Positions 21,947 through 30,287 of a DNA stretch of 46,414 nt are shown here, piece by piece. The position numbers and the translations under genes were made by a program. The stretch's first letter is position 1. Each line of letters starts with the position of its first letter. The notes below the pieces were generated by a model, which worked only from the letters and a program-made list of their open reading frames with translations, was not told the DNA's origin and made no database searches. Origin of the DNA: Methanothermobacter sp049720995 (lineage in GTDB: Archaea; Methanobacteriota; Methanobacteria; Methanobacteriales; Methanothermobacteraceae); assembly GCF_049720995.1 (NCBI RefSeq), contig NZ_JBNASF010000013.1:1-46414 (forward strand). Direction: 5' to 3'.

Positions 21947-23842
21947 ATGAAAAAAGCCCTGGAAATATTCTGGAATGACATCAAGACCGTTAAAAACAGT
22001 CCCGTGGTGCTATTCGTCATAGCAGTGATTATCTGTATCCCGGCACTGTACGCAGTTTTCAACATACAGGCAACCCTCGACCCCTACTCAAAGACATCCA
22101 ACATCAGGGTTGCGGTGGTCAATGAGGATGATGGAGTGAATTTTGAGGGTGAACAGCTCAATGTGGGTGCAGAATTCGTGGATGAACTCAGAAATAACAG
22201 AAACTTCAACTGGCAGTTCGTTGATAGGTCAGAGGCCATGGAGGGACTGAGGGATGGGGACTACTACGCAGTACTCATAATACCAGGAAACTTCAGCTCA
22301 GACCTCCTATCCATAAGGAACGGTACCCCCCGGCAGGCCAGTATTGAATACATAGTGAATGACAAGCTGAACCCGGTGGCTCCAAGGATAACAAATGCCG
22401 GTGCAGATGCACTTCAGGCAAGGATAAACAGTGAAGTGGTGAAGACCATTGACGGCATAATATTCGGGAAGATAAGCAGTGCCGGTGAACTTGCAAGGGC
22501 AAACAGGGATGATATCCTCAGGACAAAAAAATTCATCAGCGAACTCAACGGAAACCTCGGTAAAATCGATGAAACCCTCAGCACAGCAAATTCAGACCTT
22601 GAAAAGGGACAGAACCTCTGGTCAGGACTGAAAAGTGATTTGCCAGAAATTCAGGAAAACGCAAAGTTTGTAAAGGAGAAATACGGTCTGCTAGAAAGTT
22701 ACATTGGAAAAGACCCTGCAAAGGCTCTATCAACAGTCCAGACCATGGAAGCCCACCTTTCAGAGGCCATAACCTCAATGAAATACCTGAAGGCTGTTCT
22801 TGGCAGTTTATATTCCGCAACCGGAGATCCAAAGTTAAAAACAGCGATGGACCAGATAGACGCCAATATCCAGAAGGCGACCTCAGTTATGGGTATACTG
22901 GAGGGTATAGAGACTGATCTCAAAACAAAGGGGACCACAGAACGCCTTGTGAAGCTCAGAGAATCCCTCAACAAAATGGACAGTGCACTGAACATGCTAA
23001 TGAACAACAGAGCACAGATAGATGCTGCCATGAGCGATGCGTCATCAAAACTCGCCATCGCAAACTCCAGGTGGCCGGTTATGCGATCAGCGATTCAGGA
23101 CGCCCACAGAAAGCTCGGCATGATCAGTGAGGATGACCTCAACAGCCTCGTGAGACTGGCTGACATTGATCCTTCCGCTGTGAGGGAATACTTCAGGAGC
23201 CCGGTAAAAATGGAGAAGGAGCATATCTACCCTGTGAAGAATTACGGATCTGCGCTTGCACCCTTCTACATACCCATATCCCTCTGGATAGGTGGTATTA
23301 TCGCAGTTGCAATGATAAGCATGAGGGTGAAGTACGGTGAATACAGCAGCATACAGGTGTACTTTGGAAGGATGGGGCTCTTCATCATAATAGCCATCTG
23401 TCAGGCCCTTGTTGTTGCAGCAGGCGCCATGCTCCTTCAGGTGCAGATAACAGGGAGGTTGCTGTTTCTGCTGACAGCCATCTATGTGAGCATCTGTTCC
23501 ATGCTCATAATCTATTCCCTCACATCCGCCCTGGGGAACGCGGGAAAGGCCCTTTCAATAATAATTCTGGTGCTTCAGATCACAGGTACAGGGGGCATAT
23601 TCCCTGTTGAACTCCTGCCACCATTTTTCCAGGCCATCCACCCGTACCTTCCGCTAACCTACGCTGTGGGTGCTCTTAGGGAGGTCGTCGGTGGGGTGAT
23701 CTGGGGTATCTACTGGAAGAACATTGCAGTTCTTGCCCTCTTCCCTGTGGTGACCTTCCTTATCACGGTACTTGTAAAGGAGAAAATGGATAAAAGGGCC
23801 CACTGGATGGAGAGCAAACTGGAAGAAAGCGGTCTTTTCTGA
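21947..23842 (+). CDS. YhgE/Pip-type ABC-2 membrane protein
   Basis: A 631-residue protein with one N-terminal membrane segment (VVLFVIAVIICIPALYAVFNI), an outside domain of about 400 residues starting RVAVVNEDDGVNFEGEQLNVG, and five C-terminal membrane segments of the ABC-2 permease type (SLWIGGIIAVAMISM to TFLITVLV). This is the YhgE/Pip architecture, related to ESX/type VII accessory and phage-receptor proteins of Gram-positives. The long helical middle (residues 180-420) probably forms a coiled stalk. The frame opens at 21884, but GGAGG and family alignment favour the ATG at 21947. T-rich sequence at 23847-23867 probably terminates it. Confidence 0.85.
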   Translation: MKKALEIFWNDIKTVKNSPVVLFVIAVIICIPALYAVFNIQATLDPYSKTSNIRVAVVNEDDGVNFEGEQLNVGAEFVDELRNNRNFNWQFVDRSEAMEGLRDGDYYAVLIIPGNFSSDLLSIRNGTPRQASIEYIVNDKLNPVAPRITNAGADALQARINSEVVKTIDGIIFGKISSAGELARANRDDILRTKKFISELNGNLGKIDETLSTANSDLEKGQNLWSGLKSDLPEIQENAKFVKEKYGLLESYIGKDPAKALSTVQTMEAHLSEAITSMKYLKAVLGSLYSATGDPKLKTAMDQIDANIQKATSVMGILEGIETDLKTKGTTERLVKLRESLNKMDSALNMLMNNRAQIDAAMSDASSKLAIANSRWPVMRSAIQDAHRKLGMISEDDLNSLVRLADIDPSAVREYFRSPVKMEKEHIYPVKNYGSALAPFYIPISLWIGGIIAVAMISMRVKYGEYSSIQVYFGRMGLFIIIAICQALVVAAGAMLLQVQITGRLLFLLTAIYVSICSMLIIYSLTSALGNAGKALSIIILVLQITGTGGIFPVELLPPFFQAIHPYLPLTYAVGALREVVGGVIWGIYWKNIAVLALFPVVTFLITVLVKEKMDKRAHWMESKLEESGLF

Positions 23843-23969
23843 TTAACTATTTATTTTTAATTTTTTGTTAGAGCTGATCACTGAATTTTTTAAGAAATTG
23901 AAGTGGTTCTAAGAAATTATATCGTCCATATTCTGTGAATGATTTCAAAATAATAAATAAAAGAGGGGC

Positions 23970-24161
23970 CTAGAGGCCCAGTTCATCCTCTTCCATTTTC
24001 TTCTCTTCTTCCTCCCACCGGAGCTCCTCCATTATCTGGTCCTCCTCATCCTCACCGCCACGGTTCCAGTTCACAATACCATAAAGAACACAGAATACCG
24101 TCACAATGATACAGAGGAGGTAAGCACTCCAGACCCAGGGATCAGGTATACCCAGAACCAT
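23970..24161 (-). CDS. Small accessory membrane subunit of the sodium:solute symporter
   Basis: A 63-residue protein with a short outside segment (GIPDPWVW), one membrane helix (SAYLLCIIVTVFCVLYGIVNW) and a highly acidic cytoplasmic tail (EEDQIMEELRWEEEEKKMEEDE). Its position 12 bases after the symporter gene and its layout match the small accessory proteins that accompany SSS transporters. GGAGGT is six bases ahead of the ATG at 24161; the codon before it is GTG. Confidence 0.82.
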   Translation of the reverse strand: MVLGIPDPWVWSAYLLCIIVTVFCVLYGIVNWNRGGEDEEDQIMEELRWEEEEKKMEEDELGL

Positions 24162-24176
24162 CACATAACCTCCACA

Positions 24177-25757
24177 TCAGACTCCCTCAAAACACCTCTC
24201 AACATGCTCACGGGACGGTGGCTCTGTAAGAAGACTCACAGCAACCATGAAAACCGCCGAGACAGGCACCCCTATAAGTATAGGGTCAACAACAGGCCAG
24301 GGCATCGAAGCTACGACGGGACCCCCAAAAATGGCCTTAGCAACCCCAAGAGCCTCCGCAGTCTTCTTATACTCAAAAAGAAGCCACAAGAGACTCACAA
24401 TGGCACCTGAAACCATGCCTGCAATCGCGCCCTCACGGGTAGCCCTCTTCCAGAAAATCGCCGCCGCATAAACAGAAAGGAAAGAAGCAGCACATATGCC
24501 AAAGAAGAGAGCCGTCCCCTGCGCAATTATGCTCCCCGGCAGCAGGTAACCCAGAACAAGGGCTATCAGAACCGCGATTATGATACCACCCCTTGCTATG
24601 AGGACGGAACTTTCGCCCTTTTTATTCCTAAGAGTCTCATACACGTCCCTTCCTATGGCGGTACCCTGCACATGGAACTGTGCACTGAGTGTGGACATTG
24701 CAGCAGAGAGCAGGGTCAGCATGAAGATGTAGGAAAACCACTCAGGCATGGCAGAGTTAATGAAAACAGGTATGATCTTATCCGCATTCCCCCCGGCAGC
24801 CTTCACAGCAATCATGCCAGCCTTTTTGAAGAAGTAAACATTTGAAAGAGCCCCCACCACATAGGCACTCCATGTCATCACGAATATGAAGAGTGCTCCT
24901 ATCAGAACACCCCTGTTGAGCTCCCTGTTGGACCTCACCGTCATGAACCTCACTATCAGCTGTGGCTGTGCAAGGACACCCACACCCACTCCGAGTATTA
25001 TTGTTGATAGGAGGGTCCACCAGTAGGGGCTGCCATAAACAGGCATACTGGTCCAGCCAGTTGCCCCCATAGCCCGTGCATTTGCAGGAACCAGGTGCGA
25101 AATGTTGGTGAGGGCCTGATGAGCATCCACCACCCCACCAAGGATGTAATAGGTTGACACAACAAGGAAAATCATGCCCAGAAACATTATGGTCCCCTGG
25201 AGGGCATCGGTATACATCACACCACGTATACCACCCAGAACAACATAAACAGCAACAATAACAGCCATCAATATGAGGGCTATGTTGAAGTTAAGTCCAA
25301 GGGTGGTTTCAATAAACCTTGCGGCCCCTATAAGGACCACTGATGCGTAGAGTGGCATTCCCAGGAATATTATGGCCCCCCCAAATGACTGGAGGAACCT
25401 GCTATCGAACCTCCTCCCCAGGAACTCCGGGAAGGTGAGGGCAGACATGTTATGACCCATCTTTCTTGTGCGCTTACCAAAGAACACAAACGCAATGAAT
25501 ATACCAACAAGTATGTTGAGAAATACCAGCCAGAGTATACCCATCCCAAACACACCGGCCATGCCACCAAACCCCACAATCGCCGCCGTACTTATAAACG
25601 TGGCGCCGTAACTCATGGCCATGATGTAAGGATGGGTCTTCCTGCCGGCCACCATGTAATCCTCTGAGGTCTCTGTCCTCCTCCAGGCCACATAACCAAC
25701 GTAGCCCACAAGAAGGAAGTAGATGAGAACAACGATACCAAGTACCAGAAAATCCAT
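24177..25757 (-). CDS. Sodium:solute symporter (SSS family)
   Basis: A 526-residue transporter with about 13 membrane helices. SSS features include the N-terminal YVGYVAWRRTETSEDYMVAGRKTHP, SYGATFISTAAIVGFGGMAG for sodium and substrate binding, and VYVVLGGIRGVMYTDALQGTIMF. The closest general resemblance is to monocarboxylate/acetate-type members. It is divergent from paaK across a 112-bp promoter region, which suggests an organic acid such as an arylacetate or acetate as substrate; this is inference. Confidence 0.92.
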   Translation of the reverse strand: MDFLVLGIVVLIYFLLVGYVGYVAWRRTETSEDYMVAGRKTHPYIMAMSYGATFISTAAIVGFGGMAGVFGMGILWLVFLNILVGIFIAFVFFGKRTRKMGHNMSALTFPEFLGRRFDSRFLQSFGGAIIFLGMPLYASVVLIGAARFIETTLGLNFNIALILMAVIVAVYVVLGGIRGVMYTDALQGTIMFLGMIFLVVSTYYILGGVVDAHQALTNISHLVPANARAMGATGWTSMPVYGSPYWWTLLSTIILGVGVGVLAQPQLIVRFMTVRSNRELNRGVLIGALFIFVMTWSAYVVGALSNVYFFKKAGMIAVKAAGGNADKIIPVFINSAMPEWFSYIFMLTLLSAAMSTLSAQFHVQGTAIGRDVYETLRNKKGESSVLIARGGIIIAVLIALVLGYLLPGSIIAQGTALFFGICAASFLSVYAAAIFWKRATREGAIAGMVSGAIVSLLWLLFEYKKTAEALGVAKAIFGGPVVASMPWPVVDPILIGVPVSAVFMVAVSLLTEPPSREHVERCFEGV

Positions 25758-25784
25758 TCAACATCCTCCTTATCTTTCAGTTAC

Positions 25785-25821
25785 AATTTATAATTAACGA
25801 TAATGATAATTAACATATAAG
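25785..25821. promoter_or_regulatory. Divergent promoters with direct repeats between symporter and paaK
   Basis: TAATTAAC occurs twice in direct orientation at 25791-25798 and 25807-25814, a 16-base period. The repeats overlap the symporter-side box A (AATTATAAATTG, minus strand, near 25785-25796) and abut the paaK-side box A (CATATAAGT, near 25813-25821). This is a good layout for one regulator controlling both genes. Confidence 0.5.
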
Positions 25822-25869
25822 TCTTTACAGAAAGAAAACTGAGAGGAATCACATTCGAAGGAGATCAAA

Positions 25870-27171
25870 ATGATATGGAACCCTGAAGCAGAATGCATGA
25901 GTCAGGAAGAAAAACAGGAATTACAGCTCAGGAGACTGCAGGAGACAGTTAAAAGGGCTTATGAAAACGTACCCTACTACAATAAACGTTTAACCGATTT
26001 AGAAGTGTTTCCAGAGGACATAGAAACACTTGATGATATAGAGAAGCTGCCCTTCACAACCAAGAATGACCTCAGGGAAGCATACCCCTTCGGGATGTTT
26101 GCCGTGCCAGATGAGGATATAGTGGAGGTCCATACATCCTCAGGGACCACAGGTAAGCCAGTTGTTTCCGGTTACACCAGGAGGGACCTTGAAATATGGT
26201 CAGAGGTCATGGCAAGATCCCTCACCATGGGCATGGCAACAAAAAAGGACCGGATACAGAACTGCTATGGCTACGGACTTTTCACTGGAGGTCTTGGTGT
26301 CCACTACGGGGCCCAGAAGATTGGGGCTACCGTCATCCCCATCTCAGCGGGTAACACCAAGAGGCAGATAGAGATAATGCAGGACTTCGGGACCACAGTA
26401 ATAACATGTACACCCTCCTACGCACTTTACCTTGCAGAGGTCCTTGAAAAGGAGGGTGTTGACATTGAAAGTCTGAACCTCAAATCAGGCATATTCGGCG
26501 CCGAGATGTGGACTGAAGAAATGAGAAATGCCATAGAGGAAAGACTGGGTCTCACCGCCCTTAACATCTATGGCCTGACAGAGATAATAGGGCCAGGCGT
26601 CGCCCAGGAGTGTACCGAGAAAAACGGCCTTCACATCTTTGAGGATCACTTCTACCCTGAGATAATAGACCCCGGAACAGGAGAGAAACTCCCCTATGGC
26701 AGGAAGGGGGAGCTGGTACTCACAACACTCACAAGGGAGGGTATGCCAATCCTCAGGTTCAGGACAAAGGACATAACAGCCCTCAGGGACGATGAATGCG
26801 GTTGCGGCCGTACCCTTGTGAGGATGGACAGGATAACCGGAAGAAGCGACGACATGCTCAAGATCAGGGGTGTCATTGTCTTCCCATCACAGATCGAAAG
26901 GGCCCTCCTCAAGATAAAGGGTCTTGAACCACACTACCAGATAGTCGTCACAAGGCCCGAGTTTCTGGATGAACTTGAGGTTCAGGTCGAAGCGTCCCCC
27001 GAACTCTTCTCAGATGAGGTTAAACATGTGGAAGAGGCCAGAAGGATGATAGAGAAGCATATACACAGTGAAATAGGTCTTCGTGTCAACGTTACACTTG
27101 TCGAACCCGGAAGCCTTCCAAGAAGTGAGGGTAAAGCCATAAGGGTCATAGATAAGAGGAAATTTGACTAA
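25870..27171 (+). CDS. paaK: Phenylacetate-CoA ligase (aryl-CoA ligase)
   Basis: A 433-residue adenylate-forming enzyme of the PaaK type. The A3 motif is VHTSSGTTGKPVVSGYTRRD near residue 88, then GYGLFTGGLGVHYGAQKIGATVIP, NIYGLTEIIGPGVAQEC, FRTKDITAL, and the hinge RITGRSDDMLKIRGVIVFPSQIE near residue 315. It activates phenylacetate or related aryl or indole acids to CoA thioesters with ATP. GGAGATC precedes the ATG. An ACT-domain gene and iorAB follow; IorAB interconverts arylpyruvates and arylacetyl-CoA, so PaaK probably feeds it. Confidence 0.92.
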   Translation: MIWNPEAECMSQEEKQELQLRRLQETVKRAYENVPYYNKRLTDLEVFPEDIETLDDIEKLPFTTKNDLREAYPFGMFAVPDEDIVEVHTSSGTTGKPVVSGYTRRDLEIWSEVMARSLTMGMATKKDRIQNCYGYGLFTGGLGVHYGAQKIGATVIPISAGNTKRQIEIMQDFGTTVITCTPSYALYLAEVLEKEGVDIESLNLKSGIFGAEMWTEEMRNAIEERLGLTALNIYGLTEIIGPGVAQECTEKNGLHIFEDHFYPEIIDPGTGEKLPYGRKGELVLTTLTREGMPILRFRTKDITALRDDECGCGRTLVRMDRITGRSDDMLKIRGVIVFPSQIERALLKIKGLEPHYQIVVTRPEFLDELEVQVEASPELFSDEVKHVEEARRMIEKHIHSEIGLRVNVTLVEPGSLPRSEGKAIRVIDKRKFD

Positions 27172-27185
27172 TGGAGGTGCCTTAA

Positions 27186-27617
27186 ATGAAACTGAAGCAG
27201 ATATCAGTCTTTCTTGAAAACAGAAAGGGCAGGTTGAAAAATGCCATTCACGCCCTTTCAGAGGAGGGTGTGAACATAAGGGCCCTTTCCATTGCGGACA
27301 CATCCGAATTTGGAATACTGAGGATGATAGTTTCGGATCCTGAAGCTGCAAGGAAGGCCCTTGAGAAGAATAACTTCGTGGTAAGGGTCAATGATGTAAT
27401 AGCCGTTGAAGTGCCTGATGAACCTGGAGGACTTGACGGTATACTGGGCGTGCTCACAAAGAGGGATATAAACGTGGAATACATCTACGCCTTCGTTGAA
27501 AAAAAGGGGGAAAAGGCAGTTGTTGTTATAAGAACAGAGGATGTTGATGAGGGTATAAGTGCACTTGAGGATGCAGGTATTCCTGTGCTTTCATCAGAGG
27601 ATATCTACATCCTCTAA
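27186..27617 (+). CDS. Tandem ACT-domain regulatory protein
   Basis: A 143-residue protein made of two ACT domains: KQISVFLENRKGRLKNAIHALSEEGVNIRALSIAD and a second starting VIAVEVPDEPGGLDGILGVLTKRDINVEYIYAF. ACT domains bind amino acids as allosteric signals. Stand-alone double-ACT proteins are regularly encoded beside paaK and ior genes, so an aromatic amino acid is the probable ligand. GGAGGTG precedes the ATG, 14 bases after paaK. Confidence 0.9.
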   Translation: MKLKQISVFLENRKGRLKNAIHALSEEGVNIRALSIADTSEFGILRMIVSDPEAARKALEKNNFVVRVNDVIAVEVPDEPGGLDGILGVLTKRDINVEYIYAFVEKKGEKAVVVIRTEDVDEGISALEDAGIPVLSSEDIYIL

Positions 27618-27629
27618 ATCATCCAACCC

Positions 27630-28220
27630 TCATTCGCAATTAACGGTCTCAAATCCCTCATTGAATGCCCTCATATTCACTTCCATCAACTTAGGGGGCA
27701 GGTTATTCTTCATTGACTCCATAAGTGTCTCTCTTCCCAGAGGGAACCCGCTGGTGGCCGCTGCAGCGCCCAGCATGACCATGTTAAGTGACAGTATGTG
27801 GCCAGCCCCCACAGCTATTTCCTCCCCATTGAAACTCCTCACACTACCTGCACTCTCCTCAAGAGTTTTAATTATCTCTTCCAGTGGAGGGTAAGGGTGC
27901 GGACTCTTTATCAGGTTAAATTGTGGTATTTTTGATGTATTTACAATTACACAAGCGTCTTTTGACATTTTGGGGAGTGCCCTCATGGCCTCAAGGGGTT
28001 CAAAGGCTATGACAAGGTCAGCTTCCCCCTGAGGTATGATGGAACCCCTCACATCACCGAATCTTATCTCTGTTGAGACAGCACCACCCCTCTGGGCCAT
28101 CCCATGGATCTCACTCATGACGACATTCATTCCCTCATTCATGGCGGCCTCGCCGATTATAACAGATGTCTTTATTATTCCCTGGCCGCCCACACCACAC
28201 ACATATATGTTGTAGCTCAT
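27630..28220 (-). CDS. iorB: Indolepyruvate:ferredoxin oxidoreductase, beta subunit
   Basis: IorB (196 residues) is the gamma-type subunit of the 2-oxoacid oxidoreductase family: MSYNIYVCGVGGQGIIKTSVIIGEAA, SEIHGMAQRGGAVSTEIRFGD, and GAGHILSLNMVMLGAAAATSGFPL. With IorA it oxidatively decarboxylates arylpyruvates to aryl-acetyl-CoA, or runs in reverse for synthesis. GGAGGG is spaced for the ATG at 28220, whose ATGA overlaps the iorA stop. A longer open frame upstream lies inside iorA and is discounted. Confidence 0.95.
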   Translation of the reverse strand: MSYNIYVCGVGGQGIIKTSVIIGEAAMNEGMNVVMSEIHGMAQRGGAVSTEIRFGDVRGSIIPQGEADLVIAFEPLEAMRALPKMSKDACVIVNTSKIPQFNLIKSPHPYPPLEEIIKTLEESAGSVRSFNGEEIAVGAGHILSLNMVMLGAAAATSGFPLGRETLMESMKNNLPPKLMEVNMRAFNEGFETVNCE

Positions 28221-30073
28221 CTTTTTCCCTCCGGTCTTATGGCTCCTGCCGGGCATATCTGGAGGCATACTGTACAGCCCCTGCAGTGGAGGGGATCTAT
28301 TAAAACCCTTCCATCTTCCTCAACCATAGCTGGACACGCAAGTTCATTGAGGCATTCAAGACAGAGATCACAGCGCTCCTCATCAACCCTTACCGGCCTT
28401 CCCCGCACAGCACCCTCAGATAGCATGCAGGGGTATCTGGATATAACCACAGCCACAGATTCGTGCTGAAGTGCCCTCCCTATGATTTCAGAGGATCTTC
28501 TTATGTTCATGGGGTTAACGGTCTCCACAAATTCAACACCACAGGCCCTGGCGATATCCTCTATGGATATGGCGGGGGCCTCCTCCCCCATCCCATCAAC
28601 AGGGAGTCCGGGGTGTGGCTGTCCACCTGTCATTGCAGTTGTCCTGTTATCCAGTATAACCAGCACAAACCTCTGCCGGTTGTGAACAGCATTTATGAGT
28701 GGAGGTATACCTGCATGGAAAAAGGTGGAATCCCCTATGAATGAAACTATCCTCTGGGATGTTGCAGCCGAAAACCCGCAGGAGGTACCCACACTTGACC
28801 CCATGCTTAGGAGATAATCTGCTGCAGAGTAGGGCGGCTCTATCCCCAGGGTGTAGCATCCGATATCGGTGGGGAATATGAGATCCTCCCCCTGGATACC
28901 GAGTTCAGTGGCGGCCCTCCGCACTGAATAGTACATGGCCCTGTGGGGACACCCCGGGCAGAGTGCCGGGGGTCTTTCAGGTAACTCAGGCGCTTCTATT
29001 TTATTTTCATGGATTCTGATTCCTGCAAGTCCTGAAATGGCCCTTCTCACTATGTCCTCACTGTACTCATATATCTCAGGGAGTGTGCCGTCGAGTTTTC
29101 CATGGACCCCCACATCAAGGCCCTCAGATGCCGCGACTGCAAGGACCTCCTTCTCCATTACAGGGTCCACCTCCTCAACAACAAGCACCCCTTCAAGTCC
29201 AGAGAGGAACTCGGCAACAAGGCCTGAAGGGAAGGGATATGTGAATCCCAGTTTAAGTACGGGAATATCAAGTCCAAGCGTCTGGAGTGCATCGTATACA
29301 TAGTTGAAAGCCCCTCCGGATGCAATTATTCCCAGAGCAGATTCTGCGTCATCATTGAGTACTCTGTTCAGTTTTGAGGCGTCCGCAACCCCCTTAAGCT
29401 TCTTCATCTTCTCAACAAGTTCCCTGTGCATCACCCTTGCGGTTGCAGGTACAGGTACGAACTGCTCTGGATTCTTCCTGAAAAATCCCTTCACAGGTTC
29501 GGCCCTTCTCTCGCCAACCTCCACGACCCCCCTCATGTGTGAGACCCTGGTTGTGGTCCTTAAAAGCACAGGTACCCCGTACTCCTCAGAGAGTTCAAAG
29601 GCATGATTCATGTATTCAAGGATCTCCTGTGGACTTGAGGGCTCAAGGAGTGGAACCGCTGCAAGGCGTGCATAGTGCCTGTTATCCTGTTCATTCTGTG
29701 ATGAAAACATTGAGGGGTCATCGGCAGACAGGACAACCATCCCTGCCCTCACACCGGTGTATGCTACACTCATGAATGAGTCTGATGCAACATTCAGCCC
29801 CACGTGCTTCATGAATGTGAATGAGCGGACCCCGGATGCAGCGGCTGCTGCTGCGACTTCAAGTGCCACCTTCTCATTTATCGAGAATTCAAAGTAGATT
29901 CCAGCCCTCTTTGCAATCTTTGATAGGACATTCCCTATCTCAGATGATGGTGTCCCAGGGTAGGTGCTTGCTACACCAACTCCTGACTCTATTGCAGCCC
30001 TCACTGCTGCCTCGTTACCAAGTAAGAATAATCTATCGCCCCTTCCGGCTTCAAGTATATCCTCCAGTTCCAT
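28217..30073 (-). CDS. iorA: Indolepyruvate:ferredoxin oxidoreductase, alpha subunit
   Basis: IorA (618 residues) binds thiamine diphosphate and two [4Fe-4S] clusters. The order is: an N-terminal pyrimidine-binding domain (FLLGNEAAVRAAIESGVGVASTYPGTPSSEIG), a middle domain, a TPP domain with CPGCPHRAMYY near residue 348 and FIGDSTFFHAGIPPLINAVHN, and a C-terminal 2x[4Fe-4S] ferredoxin (CDLCLECLNELACP and CRGCTVCLQICP). GAGGTGATT precedes the ATG at 30073, giving the family length; the frame extends 26 codons further without family similarity. Electrons go to ferredoxin. Confidence 0.96.
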   Translation of the reverse strand: MELEDILEAGRGDRLFLLGNEAAVRAAIESGVGVASTYPGTPSSEIGNVLSKIAKRAGIYFEFSINEKVALEVAAAAAASGVRSFTFMKHVGLNVASDSFMSVAYTGVRAGMVVLSADDPSMFSSQNEQDNRHYARLAAVPLLEPSSPQEILEYMNHAFELSEEYGVPVLLRTTTRVSHMRGVVEVGERRAEPVKGFFRKNPEQFVPVPATARVMHRELVEKMKKLKGVADASKLNRVLNDDAESALGIIASGGAFNYVYDALQTLGLDIPVLKLGFTYPFPSGLVAEFLSGLEGVLVVEEVDPVMEKEVLAVAASEGLDVGVHGKLDGTLPEIYEYSEDIVRRAISGLAGIRIHENKIEAPELPERPPALCPGCPHRAMYYSVRRAATELGIQGEDLIFPTDIGCYTLGIEPPYSAADYLLSMGSSVGTSCGFSAATSQRIVSFIGDSTFFHAGIPPLINAVHNRQRFVLVILDNRTTAMTGGQPHPGLPVDGMGEEAPAISIEDIARACGVEFVETVNPMNIRRSSEIIGRALQHESVAVVISRYPCMLSEGAVRGRPVRVDEERCDLCLECLNELACPAMVEEDGRVLIDPLHCRGCTVCLQICPAGAIRPEGKR

Positions 30074-30287
30074 GGAATCACCTCGGAGTAATTTGAGTAC
30101 TCTGCTGCGGATGGCCTGCAAGGCGATACATCCCGTCAGTACACATAGCAACCGTACTCAGAATACATCTATCAACATTTCATAAAAAATTTATCAGTTA
30201 GAATCACAAACCTTAATATGGACCATGAACAATTAAGATTCAGTTAATTCTATAATGTTCTTCACATGACTCTGTGCGGAGATAAAA

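Noticed and set aside
21947..23842. Prophage gene, suggested by the name 'phage infection protein'
   Set aside because: The name comes from a host receptor; there are no phage genes, attachment sites or integrase nearby.
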